DNA of 64,000 nt from Candidatus Gallimonas merdae (lineage in GTDB: Bacteria > Bacillota > Clostridia > Christensenellales > Borkfalkiaceae). Positions 24,351 through 33,807 of this stretch are shown here, one piece after another. The first letter of the stretch is position 1, and each line of letters begins with the position of its first letter. Under the pieces are notes generated by a model, which was not told the origin of the DNA, searched no databases, and saw only the letters and a program-made list of their open reading frames with translations. The position numbers and the translations under genes were made by a program. The stretch is from assembly GCA_904419525.1 (NCBI GenBank), contig CAJFRT010000002.1, positions 62,001-126,000 of the forward strand, in the 5' to 3' direction.

Positions 24351-27014
24351 TTACGACTGTACGGCCGTCTTTTCCGCGGAGCGCGAACGGACATAGTCCC
24401 AAAACTTTCCGTATTCCGCCACCAACGTGGGAGCGAGCGTCAGGCCGATGACCGCAAACCACTGCCAGCCGTTGAGCGCGCTCATTCCGAGCGCCGCCCC
24501 GACGGACGGGATCGATGCGATCCCCGCGACCGCGCCGAGCACGGCGAGCATGGCGATACAGCTCAGATACAGCTGCGGATTATCCTTCCAGCGATAGCGG
24601 ACGATGCTCTTGCGGCTGCGGACGGTGAGCACGTGCAGAACGGACGTCCAGCCCGTGACCAGAAACGCCATGGTCCTGCCCGCTTCCAGCGAAGGCGCGG
24701 CTCCGCCGAGAGCCGTATACTGTCCCAGATAAAACGCGACAAGCGAGACGATCGCAAAGACGAAGGTCTGGCGAATGATGACTTCCATCAGTCCGCCGCC
24801 AAAAAAGCTCTCCGTGCGGGCAATGGGTTTCCGCTTCATGATGCGCCTGTCCGATTCCTCCTTCGCGAGCGCCATTCCGGGGATCCCGTCGCCCAGCACG
24901 TTGATGATGAGCAGCATGAGCGGCGTAAGCGGGAGCTGCCAGCCCATGAACTGCGCAAAAAGCATGACGATGATCTCGGAAATATTGCAGACGAGCAGGA
25001 AATAGACGAGCTTGCGGATATTGGAGAAGATGTTCCGCCCTTCCGCCACCGCTTCGATGATGGTGGAAAAGCGGTCGTCCGTCAGGATCATCTTTGCCGC
25101 GCTCTTGGAAACTTCCGTACCGTTTTTGCCCATTGCAACGCCGACGTCTGCCGCTTTGAGCGCGGGCGCGTCGTTCACGCCGTCGCCCGTCATGGCGACC
25201 ACATCGCCGCGTGCCTGCCATGCCCGCACGATGCGGATCTTGTCCTCCGGCGAGACGCGCGCATACACCGAATAGAATTCGATCACTTCGGCAAACGTCT
25301 CGTCCGAAAGTTTCTGCAATTCCTGTCCCGTAATGATCCCCTCGTTCGCCGAGATGATCCCCAGCTCCCGCGCGATCGCGCCGGCTGTTGCGGCATGGTC
25401 GCCCGTGATCATGACGGTGCGGATCCCGGCCGCCTTGGCGCGTGCGATGGCGGCGCGGGCCTCCGGACGCGGCGGATCGATGATCCCGACAAACCCCTCG
25501 AACGTGAGATCTGCCTCCAGTTCCTCGAGCTTTTCGGGCAGGACTTCCACGCGCTTTGAGGCAAGTGCGATGACGCGCAGCGCGTCGCCCGCAAAGCCGT
25601 CGTGCACGTGTTCCAGTTCATAGAGAACATTTTTATCCGAACGGTCAAAGGGAAGCCTGTCGAACGCGCCCTTTGTCAGAACGAGATAGCCGCCCTCCGG
25701 GAGCCTGACGACCGAGGTCATCATCTTGCGCGCCGAGGAAAAGGCGATCTCTCCGACCTTTTCATACCGTTCGCCCAGCCGTTCATAGGCGATCCCCTTT
25801 GCCCGCGCAAGGCTGACGATCGCCGTTTCCGTTGGATCCCCGTAGATCTTTTCGTTACCGTCGTCGTCCGTGCCCACTCTGGCCGTGCAGGCAAGACAGA
25901 GCTTTTCCAGGAACGCAAGTTCGGGCGCGGAGAAATCTTCCTCTTCCGCAACGGGCTGTTCCCCGTACACCCAGAGACGTTTGACCGTCATGCGGTTCAT
26001 GGTGAGCGTGCCCGTCTTGTCCGAACAGATGACCGAAGTCGAGCCGAGCGTCTCCACCGCCTGCATCTGGCGGATCAGCGCGTTTTTTGCCGCCATCTTC
26101 TTGGCGCCCTGGGTCAGAATGAGCGTGACGATGAGCGAAAGCGTCTCCGGCACCGCCGCAACCGCAAGCGTGACGGCGATCATGATCATCTCCCACACGT
26201 CGTGCCCCTGGATCAGCCCCGTGACGAGCAGCGCGACGGCCGACATGACGGCGATCCCGCTGACGATCTTGCCCACTTTGTCGAGGCGCTGCTGCAGCGG
26301 CGTCTTCTGCTGCTTGGTCTCCGTCAGGAAACGGGCAATTTTGCCGATCTGCGTGTCCATGCCCGTCTCGGTGACGACCGCGACCGCGCTGCCCGCCGTT
26401 ACGAGACAGCCCGAAAATACCATGGTGACGCGATCCCCGAGCGGCACCTCGCCGGAAAGTTTCGCACGGGCGTCCTTTTCCGCCGGGACGCTCTCGCCCG
26501 TCAGGGAAGATTCGTCCACGGCAAAGCTCTCCGAACTGAGCAGGCGGGCGTCCGCGGGAACGAGATCCCCCGTCTTCAGAAGAATGATGTCGCCGGGAAC
26601 GAGCTGCGCCGGGTCGAGTTCGTGCACCTTTCCGTCGCGCAGAACACGGCAGACGGGCGATGAAAGCGTGCTCAGCGCCTCCAGCGCATTCTCCGCGCTC
26701 CGCTCCTGCGTCACCGCGAGCGCCGTATTCATGACGATGACGGCAAACACGACGACGGGCTCGATAAAGCCGTCTCCTTCCACAATGGCAAGCGTCAGGC
26801 TGAGCACCGCCGCGATCAGAAGTATGATCACGGAGACGTCCCTGAACTGCGCAAGGATACGCAGGATCAGTTTCTGCCTGCGCGGCTTTTCAAAGACGTT
26901 TGCCCCGAAGCGAACGAACCGTGCCTCGGCCTCTGCCGCGCTCAGACCGGTATCGCTCTGAACATTCTGCTCCTTCAACAGCTCCGCGGGCGATTTTTCG
27001 TAGTTCTGCTTCAT
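24351..27014 (-). CDS. P-type cation-transporting ATPase (calcium-ATPase-like)
   Basis: An 887-residue P2-type ATPase, most likely exporting Ca2+ or a similar cation. The N-terminal cation_ATPase_N domain is followed by LTGESVPAEKDA, phosphorylation site SDKTGTLTMNRMTV, and hinge MTGDGVNDAPALKAADVGVAMG, with about ten TM helices. TM4 reads AVPETL where calcium pumps usually have IPEGL: the coordinating Glu is kept but Gly is replaced by Thr. The TM6 motif is NVLGDGIPGMA. This makes the exact cation uncertain. GGGAGGGGGG precedes ATG 27014. Monocistronic. Confidence 0.9.
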   Translation of the reverse strand: MKQNYEKSPAELLKEQNVQSDTGLSAAEAEARFVRFGANVFEKPRRQKLILRILAQFRDVSVIILLIAAVLSLTLAIVEGDGFIEPVVVFAVIVMNTALAVTQERSAENALEALSTLSSPVCRVLRDGKVHELDPAQLVPGDIILLKTGDLVPADARLLSSESFAVDESSLTGESVPAEKDARAKLSGEVPLGDRVTMVFSGCLVTAGSAVAVVTETGMDTQIGKIARFLTETKQQKTPLQQRLDKVGKIVSGIAVMSAVALLVTGLIQGHDVWEMIMIAVTLAVAAVPETLSLIVTLILTQGAKKMAAKNALIRQMQAVETLGSTSVICSDKTGTLTMNRMTVKRLWVYGEQPVAEEEDFSAPELAFLEKLCLACTARVGTDDDGNEKIYGDPTETAIVSLARAKGIAYERLGERYEKVGEIAFSSARKMMTSVVRLPEGGYLVLTKGAFDRLPFDRSDKNVLYELEHVHDGFAGDALRVIALASKRVEVLPEKLEELEADLTFEGFVGIIDPPRPEARAAIARAKAAGIRTVMITGDHAATAGAIARELGIISANEGIITGQELQKLSDETFAEVIEFYSVYARVSPEDKIRIVRAWQARGDVVAMTGDGVNDAPALKAADVGVAMGKNGTEVSKSAAKMILTDDRFSTIIEAVAEGRNIFSNIRKLVYFLLVCNISEIIVMLFAQFMGWQLPLTPLMLLIINVLGDGIPGMALAKEESDRRIMKRKPIARTESFFGGGLMEVIIRQTFVFAIVSLVAFYLGQYTALGGAAPSLEAGRTMAFLVTGWTSVLHVLTVRSRKSIVRYRWKDNPQLYLSCIAMLAVLGAVAGIASIPSVGAALGMSALNGWQWFAVIGLTLAPTLVAEYGKFWDYVRSRSAEKTAVQS

Positions 27015-27047
27015 TCCCCCCTCCCGTGTGCATGATAAGACAATAAA

Positions 27048-27076
27048 ATTATATCATATTCACGTCCGTTTGTAAA
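27048..27076 (-). promoter_or_regulatory. Promoter of the P-type ATPase
   Basis: Minus strand TTTACA (27071-27076), 17 nt, TATAAT (27048-27053). Confidence 0.82.
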
Positions 27077-27139
27077 GTACTGATCGATGAAAAGAAATTT
27101 CCGTTCCGTGATAGTTTGGCGAAATCGACGGATTCTATG

Positions 27140-27173
27140 AAAAGGCGCCTCCCGCATGAGGGAAGCGCCTTTT
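27140..27173 (-). terminator. Terminator of trpB2
   Basis: 14-bp stem 27140-27153 / 27160-27173 with one mismatch; T4 follows on the minus strand. Confidence 0.8.
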
Positions 27174-27177
27174 GTTT

Positions 27178-28569
27178 TCAGAGAAGTCCTTTGTTCACGG
27201 GGCAGTCCGGAATGGTCGCAAACCCTTTTTCAAGATCGGCGTCCGTCGGAACGGTGTCCGTCATCGTGCCGTCGTTATACTGCTTATAGGCGGCCAGGTC
27301 AAAGTACCCGGTGCCCGTCAGTCCGAAAAGAATGACCTTCTTCCTGTTCTCCGCCTTGCACTTCAACGCCTCGTCCACGGCGGCGCGAATGGCGTGCGCA
27401 CTCTCCGGCGCGGGCAGGATCCCTTCGCACTTGGCGAACATGACCGCCGCTTCAAACACCTTGGTCTGTTCCACGGAGACCGCCCGGATATAGCCGTCGT
27501 GATAGAGCTGGGAGACAATGGGGCTCATGCCGTGATACCTGAGCCCGCCCGCATGGTTCGCGGAAGGCATAAAGCCGCAGCCGAGCGTGTACATCTTTGC
27601 GAGGGGCGTGATCTTGGCGGAGTCACAGAAGTCGTAGACGAACTTTCCGCGCGTGAGCGAGGGACAGCTTGCGGGCTCGACGCCGATAAATTCAATGTCG
27701 TTCTTCCCGTCCAGGCGATCGCCCATGTAGGGCGCGATGAGTCCCCCGAAGTTGGAGCCGCCGCCGACGCAGCCGATGATCGTGTCGGGAACCACGCCGT
27801 ATTTTTCAAGCGCCGTCCTGCATTCCAGCCCGATGACGGACTGATGCAGCAGCACGTGATCGAGCACCGACCCAAGGACATAGCGGCAGGAATCGGACGT
27901 GACCGCCTTTTCCACGGCCTCCGAAATGGCACAGCCCAGAGAGCCGCCCGTGCCGGGGAATTCCCTTAAAATTTTTCTGCCCGCCTCCGTCGTATCGGAC
28001 GGCGACGGAATGACGTTTGCGCCGTATGTGCGGATCACCTCTTTGCGGTAAGGCTTCTGCTCGGCGGAGACCTTGACCATGTAGACGTCCAGATGCAGCC
28101 CGTAGAAGGACGACGCCATTGCAAGCGCCGTGCCCCACTGGCCCGCGCCCGTCTCCGTGGTGATGGAGCGGAGCCCCTGTTTTTTGGCATAATAGGCCTG
28201 CGCCGCCGCCGAATTGAGCTTATGCGAACCCGACGTATTGTTGCCCTCGAATTTGTAATAGATCTCCGCAGGCGTATCGAGGAGTTGTTCCAGATAGTAT
28301 GCGCGCACCAACGGCGACGGACGGAACATGCGGTAAAAGTCGAGGATCCCCTGCGGAATGGCGATGCGTTCATCTTTTTCGTTGAGTTCCTGTTCGATGC
28401 ATTCGTCGCAGAAAACGGGCGACAGATCGGACGCCGTACACGGCTTCTGCGTGGCCGGATTGACAAAGGGCGGGTGTTGCGTCTTCATGTGCGCCTTGAC
28501 ATTGTACCATGCCTTCGGCATCTCCTCTTCTGACAGATAGATCTTGTACGGGATTTGTTTGGTTGCCAT
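27178..28569 (-). CDS. trpB: Tryptophan synthase beta-like protein, TrpB2 type
   Basis: PLP enzyme of 463 residues that joins indole and serine to make tryptophan. The extended N-terminus (MPKAWYNVKAHM) and C-terminus are typical of the TrpB2 branch rather than TrpB1. The PLP lysine lies in GNNTSGSHKLNSA; GAGQWGTALA and GCVGGGSNFGGL (phosphate-binding) follow. The start is ATG 28569, with AGGAGG 7 nt upstream; the longer open frame runs into the T-box. No trpA or other trp gene is adjacent, suggesting indole salvage. Expression is under a tryptophan T-box. Confidence 0.93.
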   Translation of the reverse strand: MATKQIPYKIYLSEEEMPKAWYNVKAHMKTQHPPFVNPATQKPCTASDLSPVFCDECIEQELNEKDERIAIPQGILDFYRMFRPSPLVRAYYLEQLLDTPAEIYYKFEGNNTSGSHKLNSAAAQAYYAKKQGLRSITTETGAGQWGTALAMASSFYGLHLDVYMVKVSAEQKPYRKEVIRTYGANVIPSPSDTTEAGRKILREFPGTGGSLGCAISEAVEKAVTSDSCRYVLGSVLDHVLLHQSVIGLECRTALEKYGVVPDTIIGCVGGGSNFGGLIAPYMGDRLDGKNDIEFIGVEPASCPSLTRGKFVYDFCDSAKITPLAKMYTLGCGFMPSANHAGGLRYHGMSPIVSQLYHDGYIRAVSVEQTKVFEAAVMFAKCEGILPAPESAHAIRAAVDEALKCKAENRKKVILFGLTGTGYFDLAAYKQYNDGTMTDTVPTDADLEKGFATIPDCPVNKGLL

Positions 28570-28719
28570 GGTGTTACCTCCTGATAAAAATTTATGTTCA
28601 CGCAGATCGTTTGTACGGGCAAACGCCCTGCCGTGAATGCAGTTTCGGTCCGGGCGCGCCGGGGCCGGGCGTCCGGGGGCGGCGCGTGCTCCCCGCTTCT
28701 GAGTCTGCCCTTTTGGACA

Positions 28720-28973
28720 AAAGAAAAAACACGGGACGATCCGCCTATGGGACGAATCGCTCCGTGTTGCCACCCAATTTTACAGCAAAATACGCTGCCT
28801 CGTTACGAGCACCATCATGCTCTCTTTCTGTAACGGGAAAGCCCCGTCGGACGCTACTCGTGTTCACGCCCGCCCTCCGTGACCCATTCACGCGCCGCCG
28901 GATGCCCCCATTCCACCGCCGGGGACTCTCTGAGATCTGACTTCCGCACGCTACTATTTCACATCTGCGGTTT
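28720..28973 (-). promoter_or_regulatory. T-box riboswitch, tryptophan-specific (UGG specifier)
   Basis: Leader RNA that binds uncharged tRNA-Trp and then permits read-through into trpB2. The T-box core GGGTGGCAACACG lies at 28763-28775 on the minus strand, followed by a terminator stem (AACACGGAGCGATTCG pairing with its complement) and T6 at 28722-28728. Stem I carries the AGTA and AGAGAG elements; the specifier loop reads GAA-TGG at 28884-28889, i.e. the Trp codon, agreeing with the downstream gene. Confidence 0.9.
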
Positions 28974-28979
28974 TCTGTT

Positions 28980-29008
28980 ATTATACGCAAAAGACAGGCC
29001 GCTGTCAA
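28980..29008 (-). promoter_or_regulatory. Promoter of the T-box/trpB2 transcript
   Basis: Minus strand TTGACA (29003-29008), 17 nt, TATAAT (28980-28985). Confidence 0.9.
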
Positions 29009-29053
29009 CCGTATGAAGAAAATTTTTGCGATTAAAATTTCCGATTGCGGCGA

Positions 29054-32000
29054 TCAGTCCGTCCGCCACAGCACGAAACTATCCACGGTGAAGCGCGTCT
29101 TGCTGCGCAGGACAACGGTGTGTTCCCCGGCTCCGAGCGGGCCGCTGATCCACAGCCCGTCTTCAAACGCTGCCGCGGCGTATTCCCTGCCGTCCACGAG
29201 CACTTCAAAGCTGCCCGTCGGCTCCGTGCCGAACACCGCAAACCGATCGCCCGTGAACGTGAAGGAGACGGAGGCGTTCTCTCCGGCATACCCATGCCCG
29301 AAGGTGGAGAGCGTGTTCGTCAGAGACCAGTTCCCGCGATATTCAAACATGGGTTCGTCCGGCGACATCAGCCGTCCGTCCGCAAGCGTATGGGCGACCT
29401 GAATCCCGCGGAATGCGATATACCGGTGGGAGACCGCCGTCGCGGTCGTGTCGGTCACGAAGAGGCGGTAACAGCGCATCTGCGTTTCCGGGAAATACAC
29501 GACCAGGTCGGAACCGCGGCGCACCGCATTTTCCTGCGTGGCAAGCAGCTGCATCTGTCCGGGGTCGGCGCCGCCGTACAGTTCAAATTTTGCGGGCAGA
29601 TACTGTCTGGTCGGCTCGCCGCGGACAAGAAAGGTGTTGACCGAGACCGTATTTCCGAGGTCTGCGACCAGTTCAAAGGGATTTTCCTGCGAAATATCCG
29701 TCCTGTCCGAATGGATATAGTTGGTCTCATCGTCGTCAAACAGCGCGTCGATGGGATAATTGCCGTCCCACGGGCGGTACTGCGAGGACACGAGCGACTG
29801 AGTTACCTCCGGAAAGACCTGATAGTCATACGTATAGTCGTGCCCGTAGAAATAGTCCGTTTCAAAGGGCTCGCGCTCGTAAGAGGAGCGATAGGCGTTG
29901 AGCCAGGTGACGTTTACCGTGTCCTGACTGAACTTGCCGAACCCCACGCCCACGAAACTTCTTGCATACGTCACCAGAAGAACGGCTTTGAAATATACCC
30001 ACTGTCCCTTTTCAAAATACCTGTCCGTATAGTGCGCGGCATTCGTCTGATCGAAATCGGAAGTTTCCGCAAGGTTTTCCACCGTGGCGGCCTGCCCGTA
30101 AGTTTCGCCGTCCGTTGAAAGATACAGCCCCGCATACCGCCGCCCGCGCAGCGCCACGCGGTACTTTCCGTCGCTTTCGATGAGGAACTTCCCGCGGATC
30201 TCCATGACGGCGTTGGAGGAGGGCTGCGGCTCCCAGATCTCCGCGTTGCCGTTCTGCACGCGGTTTTCGTTGTCCTCTTCCGTCGCCGTCTCATAGCCCG
30301 CATAGTTGTTTGCGACCGCATCGGCAACGCTCGTGTACATGTTCTCCGGCGCGTACGTATAGACGGTGCGCTCGAGCATGGACGGATTGGGCTGGGACTG
30401 GCGCAGTTCGACAACGAGCACGACGTCCTCGACGTCAAAGGCGCCGTCCGTTCCGGTGATGCCGAGCGTAAAGAAGATCTTGCCCGATTCCCTGTGCGCG
30501 GAGGAGGGCGTATAGCGGTACACGCCTTCCCCCGTCCGTTCCAGCGTTCCGTAGAGCGGGTCGGTCACGTCCTTTACCGTGAATGCAAAGCCGTCGGGCA
30601 GGACGATATCTGCACCGAGATCCATCACGAAGTCCTCGCCCGCGGCGATCGCGTACGGCTGCACCGTCCGGCTGAAACACTGTTTCCCGTCCGCCTGATA
30701 ACTTCTTCCCGTCTGATAGATGACGGAGACGGGAACGAACATGGGCAGATCTTTCGCCGCGTATTCGGCAAGAACGCTTTCCGAGACGCTCTGATGCAGC
30801 AGATCGCGGAAATAATAGGTCATGTCATAGCCCGTTGCATCGCTGACGGCGCGGTACCATGCGTCCGCACCGCCCGCCCCTCCGCCGCCCTGCGCCGCAC
30901 GGATAAACGCGTCCTGACCGAACGCGTGCAGAAGATTGGCATAGCTGTCCAGTTCGGAATTGGTCCCCTGTGTCGCGAGCGTCTGGCGGAGCGTCCAGCT
31001 CGGATTGGTGTAGCGGTTCCACCCGACCGCATAGCTGCCCTCGCCCGCGGCGCCCCTGGAGCGGTTTGCGGAGATGCGCGTGAACAGACTGTATTCGACA
31101 AGGCTCAGCGCATTGTTGGTGACTTCGTCGCCGGGACGGAAACCGAACCGCTGAAAATGGTGGTTGAACTCATGGATACAGCCCCAGAAGGCATCGCTCG
31201 CGTTGTCCACCGCTGCATCCGCATCGAGCGCGGCCGTAAGACAGTACAGCGGGCAGTTGACGGTGTGCCTGCCGACGAACGCGACCATGCTTCCGGCGGC
31301 AATAAAGGGATCGTATAAGAAGATGATCCCCTGTTCCCCCTGCGAGCCCGCGGGGACTTTGTTGGAGACGCGCGCGATCTTATCCCAGAGAACGGCCGCA
31401 TCGGTCAGTTCCCCGTAGCTGAACTGTTCCGCACGCGCCTTGGGGCCGGAGTGCCGCACGGCATCGTCCCAGACCTCCAGGTCAAAATAGGGCGCCGTGG
31501 ATTCTCTGTTCCGGTCAAACTCTTCCTGCGTCGTGCATCCGAGAATCAAATGCGAATAGGCAACGGCGCCCGAGATCGTCACCGTGAACGTGCTGTCCGA
31601 TTTCAGCGGCTGGATATAGACGGGCCCGCCGAGGAAGGAACCGACGTAAGAGACCGGCTCGCTCACCGTCATCACGTTCAGGATCACGGGCATGCGGTTG
31701 AAGTCGCGTTCAAGCCAGATGTTGTTCGCGCCGCCGTTTGCCAGCGCCTGGCCGATGTATACTCTGAGCCCGCCCGTCGCCGCAAGGTCCTCTTCACTCA
31801 TTTCGACCCTGACGACCTCGCCGGCGGGCGCATACAGACCCGTGATGTGGTTGCCCGAACTGCGCGGGCGAATGGTCAGCCGCTTGACGATGGCGGGCTC
31901 TTCGTCGTTGACGTCCCCTTCGTACATGCCGAGCGATGCCGTATGCTTGTACAGCGTCTGCCCGGTCGGACTGCCGCCGAGGTAGAGATTCCCCTCCGCG

Positions 32001-32416
32001 TCCATGCTGTCATAGGTGGAGGCCGAGGCGTTGAGCGAAACGTTTTCGTCAAAGATCTTCTGCTTTTCTTCCTGCGTTGCCGAAAGCGTCTGCCCGTACA
32101 CGGGGTACTTGTCCAGCCCTCCGTTTTTCAGTTCGGGCAGACGGCGCTCCACGGTGCCGAGGTACTCGACAGACATGCCCGCCTTGGACGGGCTGTAGAT
32201 CCCCGCCGAAAACAGCGTATCCGGATAGCCGTCGTCCGGGATCTCCGGTTCCCCGGTCCCGGGCTCCTCCGGCTCTCCCGGTTCCTCCACGGGCGGCACG
32301 TCGCCCGAAGGCGGAGCCTCCGCAGGCCTGCATGCGGTCAGCGTTCCGCATAAAAATACGCCTGCGAGCAGCATGGCAAGCGTCTTTGATACAATTCCCT
32401 TTCCATATTTTTCCAT
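29054..32416 (-). CDS. M60-like (enhancin-type) metallopeptidase lipoprotein
   Basis: A large (1120-residue) surface lipoprotein (lipobox LTAC, about residue 29) predicted to cleave mucin-type O-glycoproteins. The zinc motif HEFNHHFQ (HExxH, about residue 414) is followed by DEVTNNALSLVEYS, matching the M60/PF13402 pattern. A Pro/Glu-rich linker follows the lipobox. The C-terminal half contains Ig-like and carbohydrate-binding modules, including an F5/8-type C region with PFELVADLGNTVSVNTFLVRG. The start is placed at ATG 32416 because a promoter ends 7 nt before it and no ribosome site exists; an in-frame ATG at 32428 overlaps the -10 box. Confidence 0.85.
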   Translation of the reverse strand: MEKYGKGIVSKTLAMLLAGVFLCGTLTACRPAEAPPSGDVPPVEEPGEPEEPGTGEPEIPDDGYPDTLFSAGIYSPSKAGMSVEYLGTVERRLPELKNGGLDKYPVYGQTLSATQEEKQKIFDENVSLNASASTYDSMDAEGNLYLGGSPTGQTLYKHTASLGMYEGDVNDEEPAIVKRLTIRPRSSGNHITGLYAPAGEVVRVEMSEEDLAATGGLRVYIGQALANGGANNIWLERDFNRMPVILNVMTVSEPVSYVGSFLGGPVYIQPLKSDSTFTVTISGAVAYSHLILGCTTQEEFDRNRESTAPYFDLEVWDDAVRHSGPKARAEQFSYGELTDAAVLWDKIARVSNKVPAGSQGEQGIIFLYDPFIAAGSMVAFVGRHTVNCPLYCLTAALDADAAVDNASDAFWGCIHEFNHHFQRFGFRPGDEVTNNALSLVEYSLFTRISANRSRGAAGEGSYAVGWNRYTNPSWTLRQTLATQGTNSELDSYANLLHAFGQDAFIRAAQGGGGAGGADAWYRAVSDATGYDMTYYFRDLLHQSVSESVLAEYAAKDLPMFVPVSVIYQTGRSYQADGKQCFSRTVQPYAIAAGEDFVMDLGADIVLPDGFAFTVKDVTDPLYGTLERTGEGVYRYTPSSAHRESGKIFFTLGITGTDGAFDVEDVVLVVELRQSQPNPSMLERTVYTYAPENMYTSVADAVANNYAGYETATEEDNENRVQNGNAEIWEPQPSSNAVMEIRGKFLIESDGKYRVALRGRRYAGLYLSTDGETYGQAATVENLAETSDFDQTNAAHYTDRYFEKGQWVYFKAVLLVTYARSFVGVGFGKFSQDTVNVTWLNAYRSSYEREPFETDYFYGHDYTYDYQVFPEVTQSLVSSQYRPWDGNYPIDALFDDDETNYIHSDRTDISQENPFELVADLGNTVSVNTFLVRGEPTRQYLPAKFELYGGADPGQMQLLATQENAVRRGSDLVVYFPETQMRCYRLFVTDTTATAVSHRYIAFRGIQVAHTLADGRLMSPDEPMFEYRGNWSLTNTLSTFGHGYAGENASVSFTFTGDRFAVFGTEPTGSFEVLVDGREYAAAAFEDGLWISGPLGAGEHTVVLRSKTRFTVDSFVLWRTD

Positions 32417-32423
32417 ATGTAGA

Positions 32424-32452
32424 TTCATACCACATTTTCACGAAAAAGTCAA
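32424..32452 (-). promoter_or_regulatory. Promoter of the M60-like peptidase
   Basis: Minus strand TTGACT (32447-32452), 17 nt, TATGAA (32424-32429), then 7 nt to ATG 32416: a leaderless arrangement. Confidence 0.7.
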
Positions 32453-32515
32453 CAATTCAAGTCTGCGGATTTGCGCGGAAAATCATACGCCGCCCGCAAT
32501 TGCCCGCGCCGGCGT

Positions 32516-32544
32516 TTGACTTTTTCCCGCTGCGGACATATAAT
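32516..32544 (+). promoter_or_regulatory. Promoter of the EamA transporter
   Basis: TTGACT (32516-32521), 17 nt, TATAAT (32539-32544); the ATG follows after only 9 nt and there is no Shine-Dalgarno sequence. Confidence 0.85.
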
Positions 32545-32553
32545 GATGCTGAT

Positions 32554-33483
32554 ATGACTGCAGCGGCAAAAAAGGGACTCGGGATCCTGTTCATTCTCGG
32601 CGCGGCGCTCTGCTTTGCGCTCATGAATCTGTTTGTCAACCTTGCGGGCGATCTTCCGCTCATGCAGAAGGTGTTTTTCCGCAACGGCCTGACGGCCGTC
32701 GTCGTGATGGTTGTCCTGTGTTTTCAGAAAGAGCACTTCCGCATCGCGAACAAGGGCTGTATCCCGTGGCATTTCCTGCGATCGGGGCTGGGGCTTTTGG
32801 GCGTGGTGCTCAACTTCTATGCCATCGATCACATCGGAAGCATTTCGGACGCATCCATTCTGAACAAGCTCTCGCCCTTCTTTGCCATCCTGTTTTCCGT
32901 CTTTCTGCTCAAAGAAAAGCCCGCGATCCCCGAACTTATCTTTGTCCTGCTCGCCTTTGCGGGAGCCATGTGCGTGGTCAATCCGCGCTTTGACATGGAA
33001 GTGATGCCTGCGCTTTCGGGACTGGCGAGCGGCGCGTGCGCCGGTTTTGCCTATACGTGTGTACGGATCCTGGGCCTGAAAGGAGAGCGCGGCATTATGA
33101 CCGTATTCTTTTTTGCCGCCTTTTCCACCGTCGTCACCCTCCCCTTCATGATCGCATTTTACGAGCCGATGACGCCCATGCAGCTGTGCTGGCTGCTGCT
33201 TGCGGGAGCCGCGGCGACGGGCGGACAGTTCTGCATCACCGCGGCATACCGCCAGGCGCCCGCCAAGGAGATCGCCGTCTTTGACTATATGCAGGTGTTC
33301 TTTGCGGCGATCCTCGGATTTCTGTTCCTGGATCAGGTGCCCAAACTCCTCAGTTTTGTCGGATATGCCGTCATCATCGGCGCCGCCGTCGGGCAGTGGC
33401 GGGCAAGGACCGCAGCCGCACCCGAAGAAGAGCCCGGAAAAACGCCCGAAAGCCCGCCCCCGCCGGACCAAAAATCACCATGA
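32554..33483 (+). CDS. EamA/DMT-superfamily transporter
   Basis: A 309-residue membrane protein with about ten TM helices arranged as two EamA repeats: GAALCFALMNLFVNLAG opens the first and LASGACAGFAYTCVRILG the second. Such proteins export or import small metabolites (amino acids, nucleosides, sugars); the substrate cannot be read from sequence. The tail is hydrophilic and rich in Pro and Glu. Start ATG 32554 lies 9 nt after the -10 box, so the mRNA is likely leaderless. Divergent from the M60-like gene; nothing follows on this strand. Confidence 0.88.
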   Translation: MTAAAKKGLGILFILGAALCFALMNLFVNLAGDLPLMQKVFFRNGLTAVVVMVVLCFQKEHFRIANKGCIPWHFLRSGLGLLGVVLNFYAIDHIGSISDASILNKLSPFFAILFSVFLLKEKPAIPELIFVLLAFAGAMCVVNPRFDMEVMPALSGLASGACAGFAYTCVRILGLKGERGIMTVFFFAAFSTVVTLPFMIAFYEPMTPMQLCWLLLAGAAATGGQFCITAAYRQAPAKEIAVFDYMQVFFAAILGFLFLDQVPKLLSFVGYAVIIGAAVGQWRARTAAAPEEEPGKTPESPPPPDQKSP

Positions 33484-33807
33484 AAGCAACTATCCCCGTA
33501 TCCGCTGCGGGAATCCGATCCGGACACCGAAAACGCCTGGTCTCCTCGTGGAATTTCCGTGACAATGCGGCTCTTTCCTGGTCCGCTCTTTTTGCGTTTT
33601 TTTAATCGCGTATTCTTCCTCGCAACGGTACCGTAACACGCGATAAACAGTCCGCAAGCAGCAGCGACAAGACATACAAATCATGAAAATCCGGACAAAC
33701 TGGTATCCTTATTTCCTGCCCCGCGGCCACCGCGGGGTTTTATATCGCAAAAACCCGCGTTCCGTTCTTTGGACGGAACGCGGGTTTGAAAATACAATTT
33801 TATGAAC
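33484..33807. other. 324-base intergenic region, no gene seen
   Basis: AT-richer than its surroundings, with short unsupported frames only (none with a ribosome site). It contains two hairpins: 33719-33726 / 33730-33737 followed by T4, a possible distant terminator of the EamA gene, and the yfcE terminator at 33751-33787. Confidence 0.6.
33746..33787 (-). terminator. Terminator of the ade-rdgB-yfcE operon
   Basis: 15-bp perfect stem 33751-33765 / 33773-33787 with a T5 tail on the minus strand. Confidence 0.88.

Noticed and set aside
24068-24462. Overlapping short open frames between tRNA-Pro(CGG) and the P-type ATPase
   Set aside because: They cross a terminator, tRNA fragments and the end of the ATPase gene; no ribosome sites. 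Treated as non-coding repeat DNA.
33490-33684. 64-codon minus-strand open frame
   Set aside because: No ribosome site, no promoter, Cys/Arg-rich random composition.
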